NCBI GenBank assembly: GCA_000169995.1
Contig: AAZW01000012.1
Span: forward strand, 1 to 64,000
Length of the DNA stretch: 64,000 nt
Source: Vibrionales bacterium SWAT-3
GTDB taxonomy: Bacteria; Pseudomonadota; Gammaproteobacteria; Enterobacterales; Vibrionaceae
Reading direction: 5' to 3'
The notes beneath the pieces are model-generated. The model worked only from the letters and a program-made list of their open reading frames with translations. It had not been told where the DNA came from and did no database searches. The translations under genes were made by a program, and so were the position numbers. Shown one piece after another: positions 19,875-28,540 of the stretch. How positions within the stretch are numbered: position 1 is the first letter of the stretch; every line of letters begins with the position of its first letter.

Positions 19875-20789
19875 TTAAGTGTACACCTCTGGCGTTTGCA
19901 TCGGCCTTTGAACAATCGCATAGAGCTTGTCGTGGAAGCTTTGCATCTGTTGTTTTGTACACTTAGACCAATCCAACGCTTCGCCAGTGACGCCGTGATG
20001 TTGAAAAGCATTGAGTCGAATCCGAACGTCACTTGGCAATCCTTTCAAGTAATACCCTACTTGCTCTATCTCATCTTCAAGGTCACTCTTGCCTGGAATA
20101 TGTAAAAGCCTAACTTCGTGTAACTTACTTTGCTTCGCTAGGTAGTTGATGGTCTCGAACACTCGATGATTCCCTCTTCCAACTAACCAGTTGTGAGTTT
20201 CTGATTGCCAAGATTTAAGATCAATCATTGCTCCATCAAGATAAGGCACCACCTTGTCCCAGCCCTGTTTTGACAGCGAACCATTACTATCGATAAAGCA
20301 TGTGAGATGCGCTAGCTGCGGATCGCTTTTTATCGCTTCAAATAGGTCAATGATAAACGGCAGCTGCATGGTCGCTTCTCCGCCCGAAACGGTAACGCCA
20401 CTCAGGAAGAACTGATTATGTCTCACGAGTTCTAATACTTCTGAAACCGTCATCGTGGTGATTTTCGGACTCGATTTGTGGCCACAAACATCAATACACT
20501 GGTCGCAATTGGTGCAAGCTACCGGATCCCATATCACTTTACCACCCACATTACTCAAAGCATCGCTTGGGCAGCCACTAACGCAATCTCCGCAATGATT
20601 ACAGTGATTGATGGTATGAGGGTTATGACAGGTTATACAGTCGAAGTTGCACCCCTGTAGAAACAGTACAAGGCGATTTCCCGGTCCATCAACACAAGAA
20701 AAGGTCAGCACACGGCTGACCTTCGCTTGTTTTTCTGTCTTATTGTTATTAACCCTAGCCATTTGAGTTGTTAGATCAGAAATTTTCAT
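19875..20789 (-). CDS. yjjW: YjjW-family glycyl-radical enzyme activase (radical SAM)
   Basis: A 304-residue radical SAM protein that would install the glycyl radical on its partner YjjI. The cluster motif CNFDCITC (Cys47, 51, 54) is followed by an inserted ferredoxin-like domain with two four-Cys sets (63, 66, 69, 73 and 92, 95, 98, 102), as in pyruvate-formate-lyase-activase relatives. GGEATMQ matches the SAM-binding GGE motif. An alternative start lies at residue 10. It sits 24 bases downstream of the yjjI stop. The partner gene is broken, so this activase has lost its evident substrate. Confidence 0.88.
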   Translation of the reverse strand: MKISDLTTQMARVNNNKTEKQAKVSRVLTFSCVDGPGNRLVLFLQGCNFDCITCHNPHTINHCNHCGDCVSGCPSDALSNVGGKVIWDPVACTNCDQCIDVCGHKSSPKITTMTVSEVLELVRHNQFFLSGVTVSGGEATMQLPFIIDLFEAIKSDPQLAHLTCFIDSNGSLSKQGWDKVVPYLDGAMIDLKSWQSETHNWLVGRGNHRVFETINYLAKQSKLHEVRLLHIPGKSDLEDEIEQVGYYLKGLPSDVRIRLNAFQHHGVTGEALDWSKCTKQQMQSFHDKLYAIVQRPMQTPEVYT

Positions 20790-20813
20790 AGTTAATGTGA
20801 TTCGAACACCAGG

Positions 20814-21352
20814 TTATTCGTACGTTGGCGACATCTCTAAGCTTGCCACGCGCGGTTTACGCTCTAAGATGCCCGTATTTTTCGCCGCTTCAGCTCCTAA
20901 GAAAGTCGTGTTGGTGCGCGAACCTTCTTCGTCGTATTTAGCGATGTCAGACAACTTAATCATGTAACCTGTCACACGAACTAAGTCGTTTGATGCAACG
21001 TTAGCGGTAAACTCACGGTAACCCGCTTGGATTGCACCTTTACACAGGTTAAACATAGCTTCAGGGTTCGACTTCACTGTTTCGTCGATGGTTAAAATGT
21101 CGCTGATACCTGAGGTATAGAACTTGTGGTGACCCGCTGTCGCACGAACGTAAGAGACAGGATCTGGTTCTGTTCCATAAGGGATACGCACACCTGGAGT
21201 GACACCTTCATCTAAGCTGATACCACCTTGAGCATGCAAGAGAGCCTTGCCTTCTAGACCATATTTCACTTCAGAGCTATCAACGATCTCAGCCAGTTTT
21301 TCTGAAATGTGATGCCCAAGTTGGTTAGCTTGTTCGTCATGACCATAGACAT
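20814..21352 (-). pseudogene. yjjI: YjjI glycyl-radical enzyme, C-terminal fragment
   Basis: This is the 3' part of yjjI, cut off from the rest by the IS110-family element. It encodes about 179 residues from YVYGHDEQAN to the end, including the radical-bearing glycine loop LVRVTGYMIK near the C-terminus. The open frame extends another 31 bases into the element, but those codons belong to the IS. When the element is removed, the codon TAT is restored across the junction and the frame continues from the upstream fragment. Without the N-terminal barrel it cannot form an active enzyme. Confidence 0.85.
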
Positions 21353-21370
21353 AATGACCCCCACGAAAGG

Positions 21371-21450
21371 TGCTAGCCTCCAATATCGTGGGTTAGCTTT
21401 AAGCCAGAGCCATAATTAGTGCGTCAAACAACTAAATTTGGAGGCTAGCA
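21371..21450 (+). promoter_or_regulatory. Inverted repeat masking the transposase ribosome site
   Basis: TGCTAGCCTCCAA (21,371-21,383) is the exact reverse complement of TTGGAGGCTAGCA (21,438-21,450), with a 54-base loop. The right arm contains the GGAGG ribosome site and the first base of the transposase ATG. RNA that enters from outside the element could fold and block translation. Confidence 0.6.
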
Positions 21451-22604
21451 TGAGTAAAGATAGCATAATTTTCATTGGCTTAGATACGCATAAGTCATTT
21501 ATTCAAGTCGCTGTTTTACAAGAACATCGAGGGGCAAACCCACAACACCTTGGCCGTATTAAATCTAACAAGTCCGCGCTTATTAAATTAGCCAGACAAC
21601 TGCAATCCAAGTATCCAAAAGCCACTCTGCACTTTGTCTATGAAGCAGGACCGTGTGGTTACTGGACTTATCGCCTGATTACGAGCCTTGGACACTGCTG
21701 CTATGTCGTCGCTCCATCACTTATACCTAAGAAGCCAGGCGATAAAGTTAAAACTGACAAACGAGACGCAGCAAAGCTCGCCAAGCTGTTAAAAGCCGAA
21801 GAGCTTACACCCATCTATGTACCAGAAGCCGAAGATGAAGCTATTCGAGATCTCTCGCGTGCCAGAGAAACGGCAATGAAAGATCTCAAAGACGCAAAGT
21901 TCCAACTCAAAGGCTTTCTTCTTCGCAATAATATCCAAGCGACGGTCAATGATAACTGGTCTAAAAAGCATCTACGGTGGCTGACCGACCTCATTCTTCC
22001 TCACCATAGTCAACAAATCGTCTTGCAAGAGATGATCATTACAATCAATGAGCGGATACAGCGGCTGCAACGACTCGATAATGAACTGCTCCATCAGGTC
22101 AAAAACTGGCGATACTATCCTGTTGTGAAAGCCATTCAAGCTATGCGGGGTGTTAGGTTACTCGTAGCTCTTGGCACAATAGCTGAGCTGGGTGACTTAC
22201 GGCGGTTCGACCATCCAAGAAAGCTTATGGCTTACCTTGGGCTTGTTCCAACAGAAAACTCCAGTGGAGGTAAAACTCGTCGTGGCAGCTTAACAAAGTG
22301 TGGCAACAGTCGAGCCAGACGGTTACTCGTTGAAGGCGCACACACCTATAAGCATAAAGCGAACATATCTGTAGAGCTGCAACTAAGGCAAGAAGGGCTG
22401 CCTAAAGAGATAGTTGATATCGCTTGGCAAGCCCAGCAAAGGTTATGTCGTCGTTACCAACGACTATTACAAAAAGGTAAACACCGAAATGTCGTTGTGG
22501 TCGCCATCGCAAGAGAGATGATCGCTTACATCTGGGCCATTGCGCGTGAAGTTGTCATTAGCGACGTAGATCCTAGAACTCGAATCGCTCGTTTACCGGC
22601 ATGA
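21450..22604 (+). CDS. IS110-family transposase (DEDD)
   Basis: A 384-residue recombinase of the IS110/IS1111 type. The N-terminal RuvC-like DEDD domain opens with IFIGLDTHK. The C-terminal Transposase_20 domain carries MRGVRLLVALGTIAELGD, followed by a serine-containing NSSGGKTRRGSLTKCGNS stretch that supplies the nucleophile in this family. The ATG at 21,450 is chosen because GGAGG lies just before it. The protein acts with a bridge RNA or seekRNA to choose the target. The reading frame is intact. Confidence 0.9.
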   Translation: MSKDSIIFIGLDTHKSFIQVAVLQEHRGANPQHLGRIKSNKSALIKLARQLQSKYPKATLHFVYEAGPCGYWTYRLITSLGHCCYVVAPSLIPKKPGDKVKTDKRDAAKLAKLLKAEELTPIYVPEAEDEAIRDLSRARETAMKDLKDAKFQLKGFLLRNNIQATVNDNWSKKHLRWLTDLILPHHSQQIVLQEMIITINERIQRLQRLDNELLHQVKNWRYYPVVKAIQAMRGVRLLVALGTIAELGDLRRFDHPRKLMAYLGLVPTENSSGGKTRRGSLTKCGNSRARRLLVEGAHTYKHKANISVELQLRQEGLPKEIVDIAWQAQQRLCRRYQRLLQKGKHRNVVVVAIAREMIAYIWAIAREVVISDVDPRTRIARLPA

Positions 22605-22639
22605 AGACAGAATTAGTGTTATCGCATTGGATAAAGCAT

Positions 22640-22893
22640 CGGGAGTGGCACAAACACCGACGGCGTTAGGACGGCAATATAGCTTCGGCTGTATTGAACC
22701 ACGAGCATAGACTGAAGACAGGTGCTACGACGGAACAAGTAAGGTAGGCTCTACTCATCAAACGATGAGCAATCCACGTATATCAGCATGAGAACCGACG
22801 ACATTACTTGCTTCATCTATGCGGTAACACTATCCCAAAATGAACAAAGGCTCTGAAATGAGGGAGCAGAAACTTCTACGTTTTTAATTGACA
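22640..22893 (+). ncRNA. Predicted seekRNA/bridge RNA of the IS110-family element
   Basis: This is the noncoding right end of the element. It contains a 9-bp hairpin with a cUUCGg tetraloop (22,675-22,696) flanked by two candidate guides. CATAGAC (22,706-22,712) equals the left target flank at 21,344-21,350. GGCGTTA (22,662-22,668) is the reverse complement of TAACGCC, the reconstructed right side of the target. A further hairpin with arms CTCATC and GATGAG lies at about 22,753-22,768. The RNA ends are not known, so the limits are estimates. IS1111-type elements are known to encode such RNA downstream of the transposase; its assignment here is inference. Confidence 0.6.
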
Positions 22894-22907
22894 GTGGGGG
22901 TCATATC

Positions 22908-23930
22908 AACGCCCAGTTTTGCCCTCTTTTTCCATCAAGATGTTGACGGCTTCAGCCATACCGTAGATGCCGAACATTGGTGCAAAACGATCTTCCTCGA
23001 TCAAACCTTCTTTGGTTAAAAAGCCCTCGAAGAAGTTAGATTTCTCATGCAAGAAGCGGCTGCGAGCGTTCATCAGCTCAACCATGATTGCGCTGTAGTG
23101 TGGTAACACTTGCTGTAGGAAATCGACACTGTCCTCAGACTTCAACGCTACTTGTTTTAGGTTCATACGTACTAACGTGTTTGAACCACCAGCCAAAGGA
23201 AGAGAGTTATAACAACTCACGATGCCAAAGCGCTTATCACCGTATGCCGCAGCGTGTGCTGGGTAGTTTGCGATGTGTGGCTTGCTGCATTCACAAATAT
23301 TGCTCGCAGCATGGCGCAGCAGATCATCAGGTGTTACAGCAGGGTCATACATAAAAGTAAGGTTTGGCGCAATCTGCTTGAGTTCAGCATCAACTCGCAA
23401 AATACTACGGCAGATAATGTTGTCTGTTGGCCCGATATTCACATGCATGAACGCGTCTGGCAGTGTGCGGTCTAGCATGATCCAGAATAGTTTTAGCTTT
23501 TGATAAACCTGCTCTTCTGTTAAGTCGCCAACGAAAGGCATCAACACATCATCCAATTGACCTAAGTAAACCGGAATAGATGTTACTGAAGGGACGTGAT
23601 GGTAAAGGATGGTAAGCATGTTCAATGCTTCATCGAAATTAGTTGCCGCGCTAAGCTCTAAATACTTTGAGCCTTGATGCAAGTATTTAGATAATCAGGA
23701 AGCACATAGCGCGGCTTAAATGGAGCATGACCTTCAAACATGTCACATAGCACGCCTTGCTGTAAGGCTTGCTCTACTTCACTACTTACCGTCATATACG
23801 GTAGGCTCGCTTCAGCCTCTAAGGCAAGATAGCTCGACTTCTGTTTTGGTGACAGATTGGCATCTGAAATGATATTGCTAAAGCGTTGTTGTTGCTTTGA
23901 AAGTTGTGGAGAAGCAGATTGGTGGCTCAT
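22908..23930 (-). pseudogene. yjjI: YjjI glycyl-radical enzyme, N-terminal fragment with frameshift
   Basis: This is the 5' part of yjjI, a pyruvate-formate-lyase-like glycyl-radical enzyme of unknown substrate. It covers about 340 codons and includes the thiyl-radical loop VSCYNSLPLAGGSN. There are two lesions: the IS110-family insertion at 22,907/22,908, and a one-base loss near 23,670-23,682, where the frame ending TCIKAQSI must shift to continue as LHQGSKYLEL. Removing both gives a protein of about 520 residues, close to the E. coli YjjI length. The gene is upstream of yjjW in the same direction. Confidence 0.87.
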
Positions 23931-23981
23931 GATTAAACCCTTAAAATTGTTATGGGCTTATTTTATATCTGGCCATTTAGT

Positions 23982-24028
23982 TTCCACTAGTGAAATGTAT
24001 GCAAGTGTATATTTCCAAAATGGAAATA
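23982..24028. promoter_or_regulatory. Paired dyad motifs upstream of yjjI
   Basis: Two similar imperfect palindromes lie in the yjjI promoter region: TTTCCACTAGTGAAA (23,981-23,995) and TATTTCCAAAATGGAAATA (24,010-24,028). The second has perfect 7-bp arms. The shared TTTCCA...TG(G)AAA pattern suggests one regulator bound twice. Its identity is unknown. Confidence 0.4.
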
Positions 24029-24111
24029 AGCAATTTGTAATTAGCGATTTTTGAGGGGCGGATTTATGCGTTTAAAACGTTAGTAAGTGTCATAAATCTC
24101 AACGACTAAAA

Positions 24112-24155
24112 ATAGAAAACCCACATAACTGGCACTAAGACCGTTGATGTGGGTT
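24112..24155 (-). terminator. Terminator-like hairpin after the methyltransferase gene
   Basis: On the minus strand AACCCACAT pairs with ATGTGGGTT around a 20-base loop and is followed by TTTTCTATTTTT. It lies about 85 bases after the stop of the methyltransferase gene. Confidence 0.55.
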
Positions 24156-24240
24156 CGGTTATTTATGTTTTACTTTGTTCGCTAAAACGTGTTTTGGATT
24201 TTAGTTCTCGCTAATCACTTAGCCATAAGCTTCAAATGAA

Positions 24241-24885
24241 CTACTTACGTCCAACGCCCATCAGCACTTTTAGCTTGCCTTGTGGGGTATCAACAGAGAA
24301 AGGTGCCGATACTTCAACAACAGAAAATCCAGCAGCACTCAATACGTTATCTGAGCGCTCAGGGCTTACGCCGTAATCATCGCTGTCGTTTTCTAGACAC
24401 CAGTCCCAGTGAACAAATGTGCCATCGTTTTCGAGTAGCGTATAAATTAGGCTGACTGTGTCTTGTAGGTTCGGGAGAAAGCCACAAACCGACGATGCCA
24501 CCACTAAGTCAAACTGGTTTCTGAATGCTGGATGCTGCGCTGCTAGCCCGCGCGATAGAATATCAACAACCGGTTCAACGTTGGGTAGTTCTTTCTTATC
24601 TAGCTCTTCAATCATCCCCTCAGACATGTCGAGTGCGATGATCTCTTTTGCTAAAGGAGATATTTTTTGGCTGAGTAGTCCTGTACCACAACCAAAATCA
24701 AGGACACGGGTTCCGTTTAAATCAACGAGCTGTGTTAACTGGTCAAATACGGACTGTGCGAATACTGCGGTCGCGGGATCTTTATCCCAATCAACGGCGT
24801 ACTCGTCCCATTGTTTCGCCATCATGGCCTCCATCTTTACTTCTTGTAGGTTCGGAACCTGCCCAGAGTAAACTAAATTAGTCAA
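24241..24885 (-). CDS. Class I SAM-dependent methyltransferase
   Basis: A cytosolic methyltransferase of about 193-214 residues with a Rossmann-like SAM-binding fold. Motif I is VLDFGCGTGLLS, the acidic end of strand 2 is IIALDMSEGM, and the substrate side shows VVASSVCGFLPN. The true start may be the ATG at about 24,822 (MAKQWDEYA), which has GGAGG five bases upstream, rather than the first ATG of the frame. The gene is divergent from a LysR regulator, which suggests that the regulator controls it. The substrate is unknown, and the fold resembles UbiE/Coq5-type and small-molecule methyltransferases. Confidence 0.8.
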   Translation of the reverse strand: MTNLVYSGQVPNLQEVKMEAMMAKQWDEYAVDWDKDPATAVFAQSVFDQLTQLVDLNGTRVLDFGCGTGLLSQKISPLAKEIIALDMSEGMIEELDKKELPNVEPVVDILSRGLAAQHPAFRNQFDLVVASSVCGFLPNLQDTVSLIYTLLENDGTFVHWDWCLENDSDDYGVSPERSDNVLSAAGFSVVEVSAPFSVDTPQGKLKVLMGVGRK

Positions 24886-24983
24886 TTCGTCATAGAGTTA
24901 TCATGCAAAGATGGACTATTTCTAAGATAGTCAGCACAATATTCATATAATATGCACCAACAACCGCTCAATCTGGAAACGAA

Positions 24984-25862
24984 ATGAACCTTTCTCAAGT
25001 CCAAGCCTTCTGTTCTGTTGCTGATTTAGGGTCAGTCTCTGAAGCTGCACGACACTTAGAATGCAACCGAACCAAGCTTAGTATGTCTATCAAAGCCTTG
25101 GAGAAAGAGTTAGATGTAGAACTTTTCGTACGCAGCGGCAACCACGTCGAGCTGTCTGAAGCAGGCAAAGCCATCTATAAAGATTGCGAAGGAATGTTAG
25201 TGACAGCAGCGCGTATTAAACAAACCTGCCTCCATGTTTCTGGTGAGTTCAACGCCGAGATATGGATTGCTCGCGATGATTCTCTACCCGATGAAATGTG
25301 GCAAGATTTATCTCACACGCTGAATAACAAGTACCCCTCTACTTCTTTCAACTTCGTTCTAGCATCGAGTGGCGACTTAGCCAACCTCGTCGAAACTCAA
25401 CAAGTTGATTTTGCATTCGGTGTTGATTACGAACGTGTAGACGACCCACGAATCATCTATAACCCGCTTGGTAAGATTCGGATGATGTCTGTGTGTAAAA
25501 AAGGACATGACCTGAGTGCAATGCGCCGCGTCTCCGACGAAGTACTAAGAAATTCGATGCAAGCGACCATGGTTTATCTCAATGAAAAAGATAATCCAGA
25601 GCTTGAGCCCTTCTCTCGTCGTTACATTGGTTTCTCTAGCTTTGACTTTATGCTGGATACGATTTTACGTGAAGAGGCATGGGGCGTAATGCCAGAGCCG
25701 CTGATACGTCATCTGCTGCGTGAGCAAGAATTAGCAGTGATCAAACACACGTACGGCCTAACGCAAGAAGATTACTGCATGTTTACGGCAGCTGGGATGG
25801 CAGAGCACCCAGGTATGAACTGGCTCGCGGACCAACTGAGTGATTACTTGTTCGATTTCTAA
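24984..25862 (+). CDS. LysR-type transcriptional regulator
   Basis: A 292-residue LysR-family protein with an N-terminal winged helix-turn-helix (residues 1-60, GSVSEAARHLECNRTKLSMS) and a substrate-binding-like C-terminal domain. It is divergent from the methyltransferase gene across 98 bases, the classic arrangement for a LysR regulator and its target. The start ATG fits the family, whose members open with about six residues before the first helix. Confidence 0.85.
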   Translation: MNLSQVQAFCSVADLGSVSEAARHLECNRTKLSMSIKALEKELDVELFVRSGNHVELSEAGKAIYKDCEGMLVTAARIKQTCLHVSGEFNAEIWIARDDSLPDEMWQDLSHTLNNKYPSTSFNFVLASSGDLANLVETQQVDFAFGVDYERVDDPRIIYNPLGKIRMMSVCKKGHDLSAMRRVSDEVLRNSMQATMVYLNEKDNPELEPFSRRYIGFSSFDFMLDTILREEAWGVMPEPLIRHLLREQELAVIKHTYGLTQEDYCMFTAAGMAEHPGMNWLADQLSDYLFDF

Positions 25863-25872
25863 TTGAGGCTGG

Positions 25873-26223
25873 TTAGAAGACCATCACGTGGTCCACTAGA
25901 TAGCGTCCGTCTTCTTCAACTAACACCATTTCAGCAACAAATTCGCCTTTGGCAATGGTGTACGCTTGCTTCCATATAAAAGCAACGGAATCAGAACGCC
26001 TAAACACCGCAACAGGTTCGCGCTCTGCAAAAAAGCCGTTGCTGTGTTGATAATGATGACACACCTTTTCTAAATACTCAGGCGTCACTATGTCCTTCAT
26101 TCGTTGAGTAAAGTCGCGACAATGTTGGGCATGATCCACATTGGTTGAGCCCTCCATCAAATTATCCATAATAGGGTTAGCGATTGCCCACAAATCGCTG
26201 TCGCTAATATCATCAAACTTCAT
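25873..26223 (-). CDS. Hypothetical protein, SnoaL/NTF2-like appearance
   Basis: A cytosolic protein of 116 residues from the ATG at 26,223, which has AAGG six bases upstream; a longer frame begins at 26,283. An N-terminal helical half (WAIANPIMDNLMEGSTNVDH) is followed by strands ending in FVAEMVLVEEDGRYLVDHV, a pattern seen in SnoaL/NTF2-like cone folds. No catalytic motif is recognised. It is convergent with the LysR gene and about 10 bases from it. Confidence 0.6.
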   Translation of the reverse strand: MKFDDISDSDLWAIANPIMDNLMEGSTNVDHAQHCRDFTQRMKDIVTPEYLEKVCHHYQHSNGFFAEREPVAVFRRSDSVAFIWKQAYTIAKGEFVAEMVLVEEDGRYLVDHVMVF

Positions 26224-26513
26224 CGTCATCCTTTCTTTCCCACTATCCCAAGCGCTAATGCCCTTCACCGCGCTATAAAACACCGCTTAATGATGTGTTT
26301 TATTAATGATAAGCGATCTTGATTCAGTTGCACACTAGTCCACAAAAACAGTCATCGTCAATTTTACTGACACCTAAAGATTAATGTAAATAGCTGAATT
26401 AAAATGAATAATATAAAAAACCATGTTCTGTAACATAAACATCATCAGATAAAGTTTGAAAATCTCGCTCAATATTAGAACAATGAAATTATCAAAAACA
26501 TCTGGAAAATATT

Positions 26514-27410
26514 ATGTGTGACAGGAAAAGCCAAAACGAAAACCGAGTTCTATTGTTCTCAGCCCTTTTAGCATCAGGCTTCGCTATTGGCGGATTGGTG
26601 TTGGGTCTTCTCGTTGGCTCTCTGGTCATAGTATTTGACGGTGTCTACTCTCTTATCAGCTTACTGTTAACTTTATTGTCACTAGCTGCCTCAAAATACA
26701 TTAATCGCCCTTCTGATCGTGAATTCCCGTTCGGTCGTGCGATCATTGAACCTATCGTCATCACGATTAAAGCCGCTGTCATTTTGCTTGTGGTTGGTTA
26801 TTCACTGTATTCAGCGATTGGCGCCTTGATGACAGGTGGTAGTGAAGTTGATGCTTCTATCGCAACTCTGTTTGGTATTTTTAACGTATTGGGCTGTGGT
26901 TACGCGTGGTGGTACATCGCTAACAAGAGTAAGAGTATTTCATCTGGCTTGATTCAGGCTGAGTCTAAGCAGTGGCAAATGGATACACTGTTGAGTGTCG
27001 CGGTAACAGCAGGTTTCGTCGTGGCTTGGTCAATGACATTCTCACCGTTCGCAGAATATGCTGTGTATGCCGACCCAATGATGATGTTACTGATGTCTTT
27101 TTACTTCATCAAAGTACCGTTCGATATGCTAAGAGAAGCTATGCGTGAGCTACTAATGATGTCGGCAAACAAAGAAATTTGTGACGCGGTAGATAAGAAT
27201 GTTGTCGCGGTAGACAAAGAAGCAGAACAAGATTTGGAGCTAATCGGTGTGACTAAAGTTGGTCCAGAGCTAAGAATCAACGTGGATATTCATACCAATG
27301 ACCAAGATGCGATTGCGGTTGATGATATTGAACGTACGCGCCGCCAACTAAAGCGACGCCTATCTAAGATGCCATATGAGCTTCAGCTGAACCTCAACAT
27401 CGCAAGCTAA
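26514..27410 (+). CDS. Cation diffusion facilitator family transporter
   Basis: A 298-residue inner-membrane protein of the CDF/ZnT family, with about six hydrophobic helices and a soluble C-terminal domain that ends in a ferredoxin-like metal-sensing fold (ELRINVDIHTNDQ). The usual helix II metal ligands are altered: the segment reads VFDGVYSLIS, and the helix V site reads SKQWQMDT rather than the standard HxxxD, so metal choice or coupling may differ from YiiP. A strong terminator lies after it, inside the convergent yddG gene. Confidence 0.8.
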   Translation: MCDRKSQNENRVLLFSALLASGFAIGGLVLGLLVGSLVIVFDGVYSLISLLLTLLSLAASKYINRPSDREFPFGRAIIEPIVITIKAAVILLVVGYSLYSAIGALMTGGSEVDASIATLFGIFNVLGCGYAWWYIANKSKSISSGLIQAESKQWQMDTLLSVAVTAGFVVAWSMTFSPFAEYAVYADPMMMLLMSFYFIKVPFDMLREAMRELLMMSANKEICDAVDKNVVAVDKEAEQDLELIGVTKVGPELRINVDIHTNDQDAIAVDDIERTRRQLKRRLSKMPYELQLNLNIAS

Positions 27411-27446
27411 CTTCTCACCCCAGCAATTGGTAGATAAACACAATTG

Positions 27447-28376
27447 CTATTGTGATTGAACCTCTTCAGAAGCCGACGCCTTAACCGTCGGCTTTTTTTC
27501 TCTTGTAACCCACCAGCAAGCCAGTGACCCAATCGTCACCATACACACCCCCTGCCAAAACGTGATGGTCAGGGTTAAACCCAAAATCATAGAAGAGAGT
27601 AAGGTTGCAAAAATTGGCGTGAAGTAAGACATAGTAGCAAGAAAAACCATGTTGCCACCCAATATCGCGGTATTCCAAAGCGCGTAACCCGCGCCCATAC
27701 ACACGCCAGCCAGAGCCAAATCAATCGCGGCACTGGTTGTCATCACCATACCAGTTTCGCTGCTCAGTGCGTATTTGATCCACAAGGTGATCGCTGTCGC
27801 GATAAAGAACAGGACAATCGCATTCTGCCCTTTCGCAACTTTCTGAGTGTAGTTACAGTAAACCGCCCAGATAATCGCACCGAAGAACGCCATCGAATAG
27901 GTTTTAGGATTAGTCGCAATATTTGCCGCAATCTGTTCAACAGAAAGGCCTTGGTCGCCACTGATGCTCCAAGCCACACCAAAGAAAGCCAAAAAGATAC
28001 TTGGGTACACCAGCCAATTTATCTTTTTATCGCTGAGTAATACCGCAAACAATACCGTCAGCGCAGGCCAAAGGTAATTGATAACCGCCATCTCTAAGGC
28101 TTGATGTCGGTTATTTGCCATGCCTAATGCCAAGGCTAGAAAGATCTCGTAGCAAACAAACAGCGCGCCACCAATCAACAAATAAGACTTTGAGAAGCGT
28201 TTCAGCTTAGGTAACCCCATCACGCAAACCAAAAACAGTGAACTCACTGTGTAAAGACTGGCTGCGCCGCCAATTGGGCCTAATTGCTCTGACACGCTAC
28301 GAGATAACGCAATTAAGCAGCTCCAAAGTAAAATGGCAGCAATGCCGTAGCAGCTATGGCGATGAGATTTCAGCAC
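27447..28376 (-). CDS. yddG: Aromatic amino acid exporter YddG (DMT/EamA family)
   Basis: A 309-residue inner-membrane exporter with ten hydrophobic helices in two EamA repeats. It matches YddG in length and in characteristic stretches such as LGMANNRHQALEMAVINYLW and GAGYALWNTAILGGN. YddG exports aromatic amino acids and related compounds. The last 20 codons, rich in Lys and Glu, also encode the terminator of the convergent CDF gene on the other strand. Confidence 0.85.
   Translation of the reverse strand: MLKSHRHSCYGIAAILLWSCLIALSRSVSEQLGPIGGAASLYTVSSLFLVCVMGLPKLKRFSKSYLLIGGALFVCYEIFLALALGMANNRHQALEMAVINYLWPALTVLFAVLLSDKKINWLVYPSIFLAFFGVAWSISGDQGLSVEQIAANIATNPKTYSMAFFGAIIWAVYCNYTQKVAKGQNAIVLFFIATAITLWIKYALSSETGMVMTTSAAIDLALAGVCMGAGYALWNTAILGGNMVFLATMSYFTPIFATLLSSMILGLTLTITFWQGVCMVTIGSLACWWVTREKKPTVKASASEEVQSQ
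27471..27500 (+). terminator. Terminator of the CDF gene inside the yddG 3' end
   Basis: AGCCGACG pairs with CGTCGGCT around CCTTAAC and is followed by seven T. The hairpin lies within the last codons of yddG, which is read from the other strand. Confidence 0.8.
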
Positions 28377-28540
28377 GCTTATTCCTTCTATTTATTATGA
28401 GTAGTTATCGTGGCAGCTTAAAGCATAAATACGCTTAAGTACCACTATCGAAAAGTGAAACCTGTAGAAATTAAGTAGCCGAGCACAGAATTGCACTCGG
28501 CTATTAGTGATCAACGAATAAAGCTAAAGTCGGTGAGTCG

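Larger units (their letters stand above)
21353..22907 (+). mobile_element. IS110-family element, IS1111-like
   Basis: The element is about 1,555 bp. Its boundaries were set by joining the two yjjI fragments in frame, and they agree with inverted repeats ATGACCCCCAC (21,354-21,364) and GTGGGGGTCAT (22,894-22,904) near the ends. There is no target duplication, as usual in this family. It holds one DEDD transposase gene and about 300 noncoding bases on its right side, the position where IS1111-type elements encode their guide RNA. A two-base ambiguity remains at each boundary. Confidence 0.85.

Noticed and set aside
10056-22904. Shared TGACCCCCA in the ends of the IS3 and IS110 elements
   Set aside because: The elements belong to unrelated families with different transposases. 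Nine shared bases in G/C-rich ends are likely coincidence.
28476-28503. Stem TAGCCGAG/CTCGGCTA after yjjG as a terminator
   Set aside because: Neither strand has a convincing T-run after it, so it is left as an unassigned hairpin.
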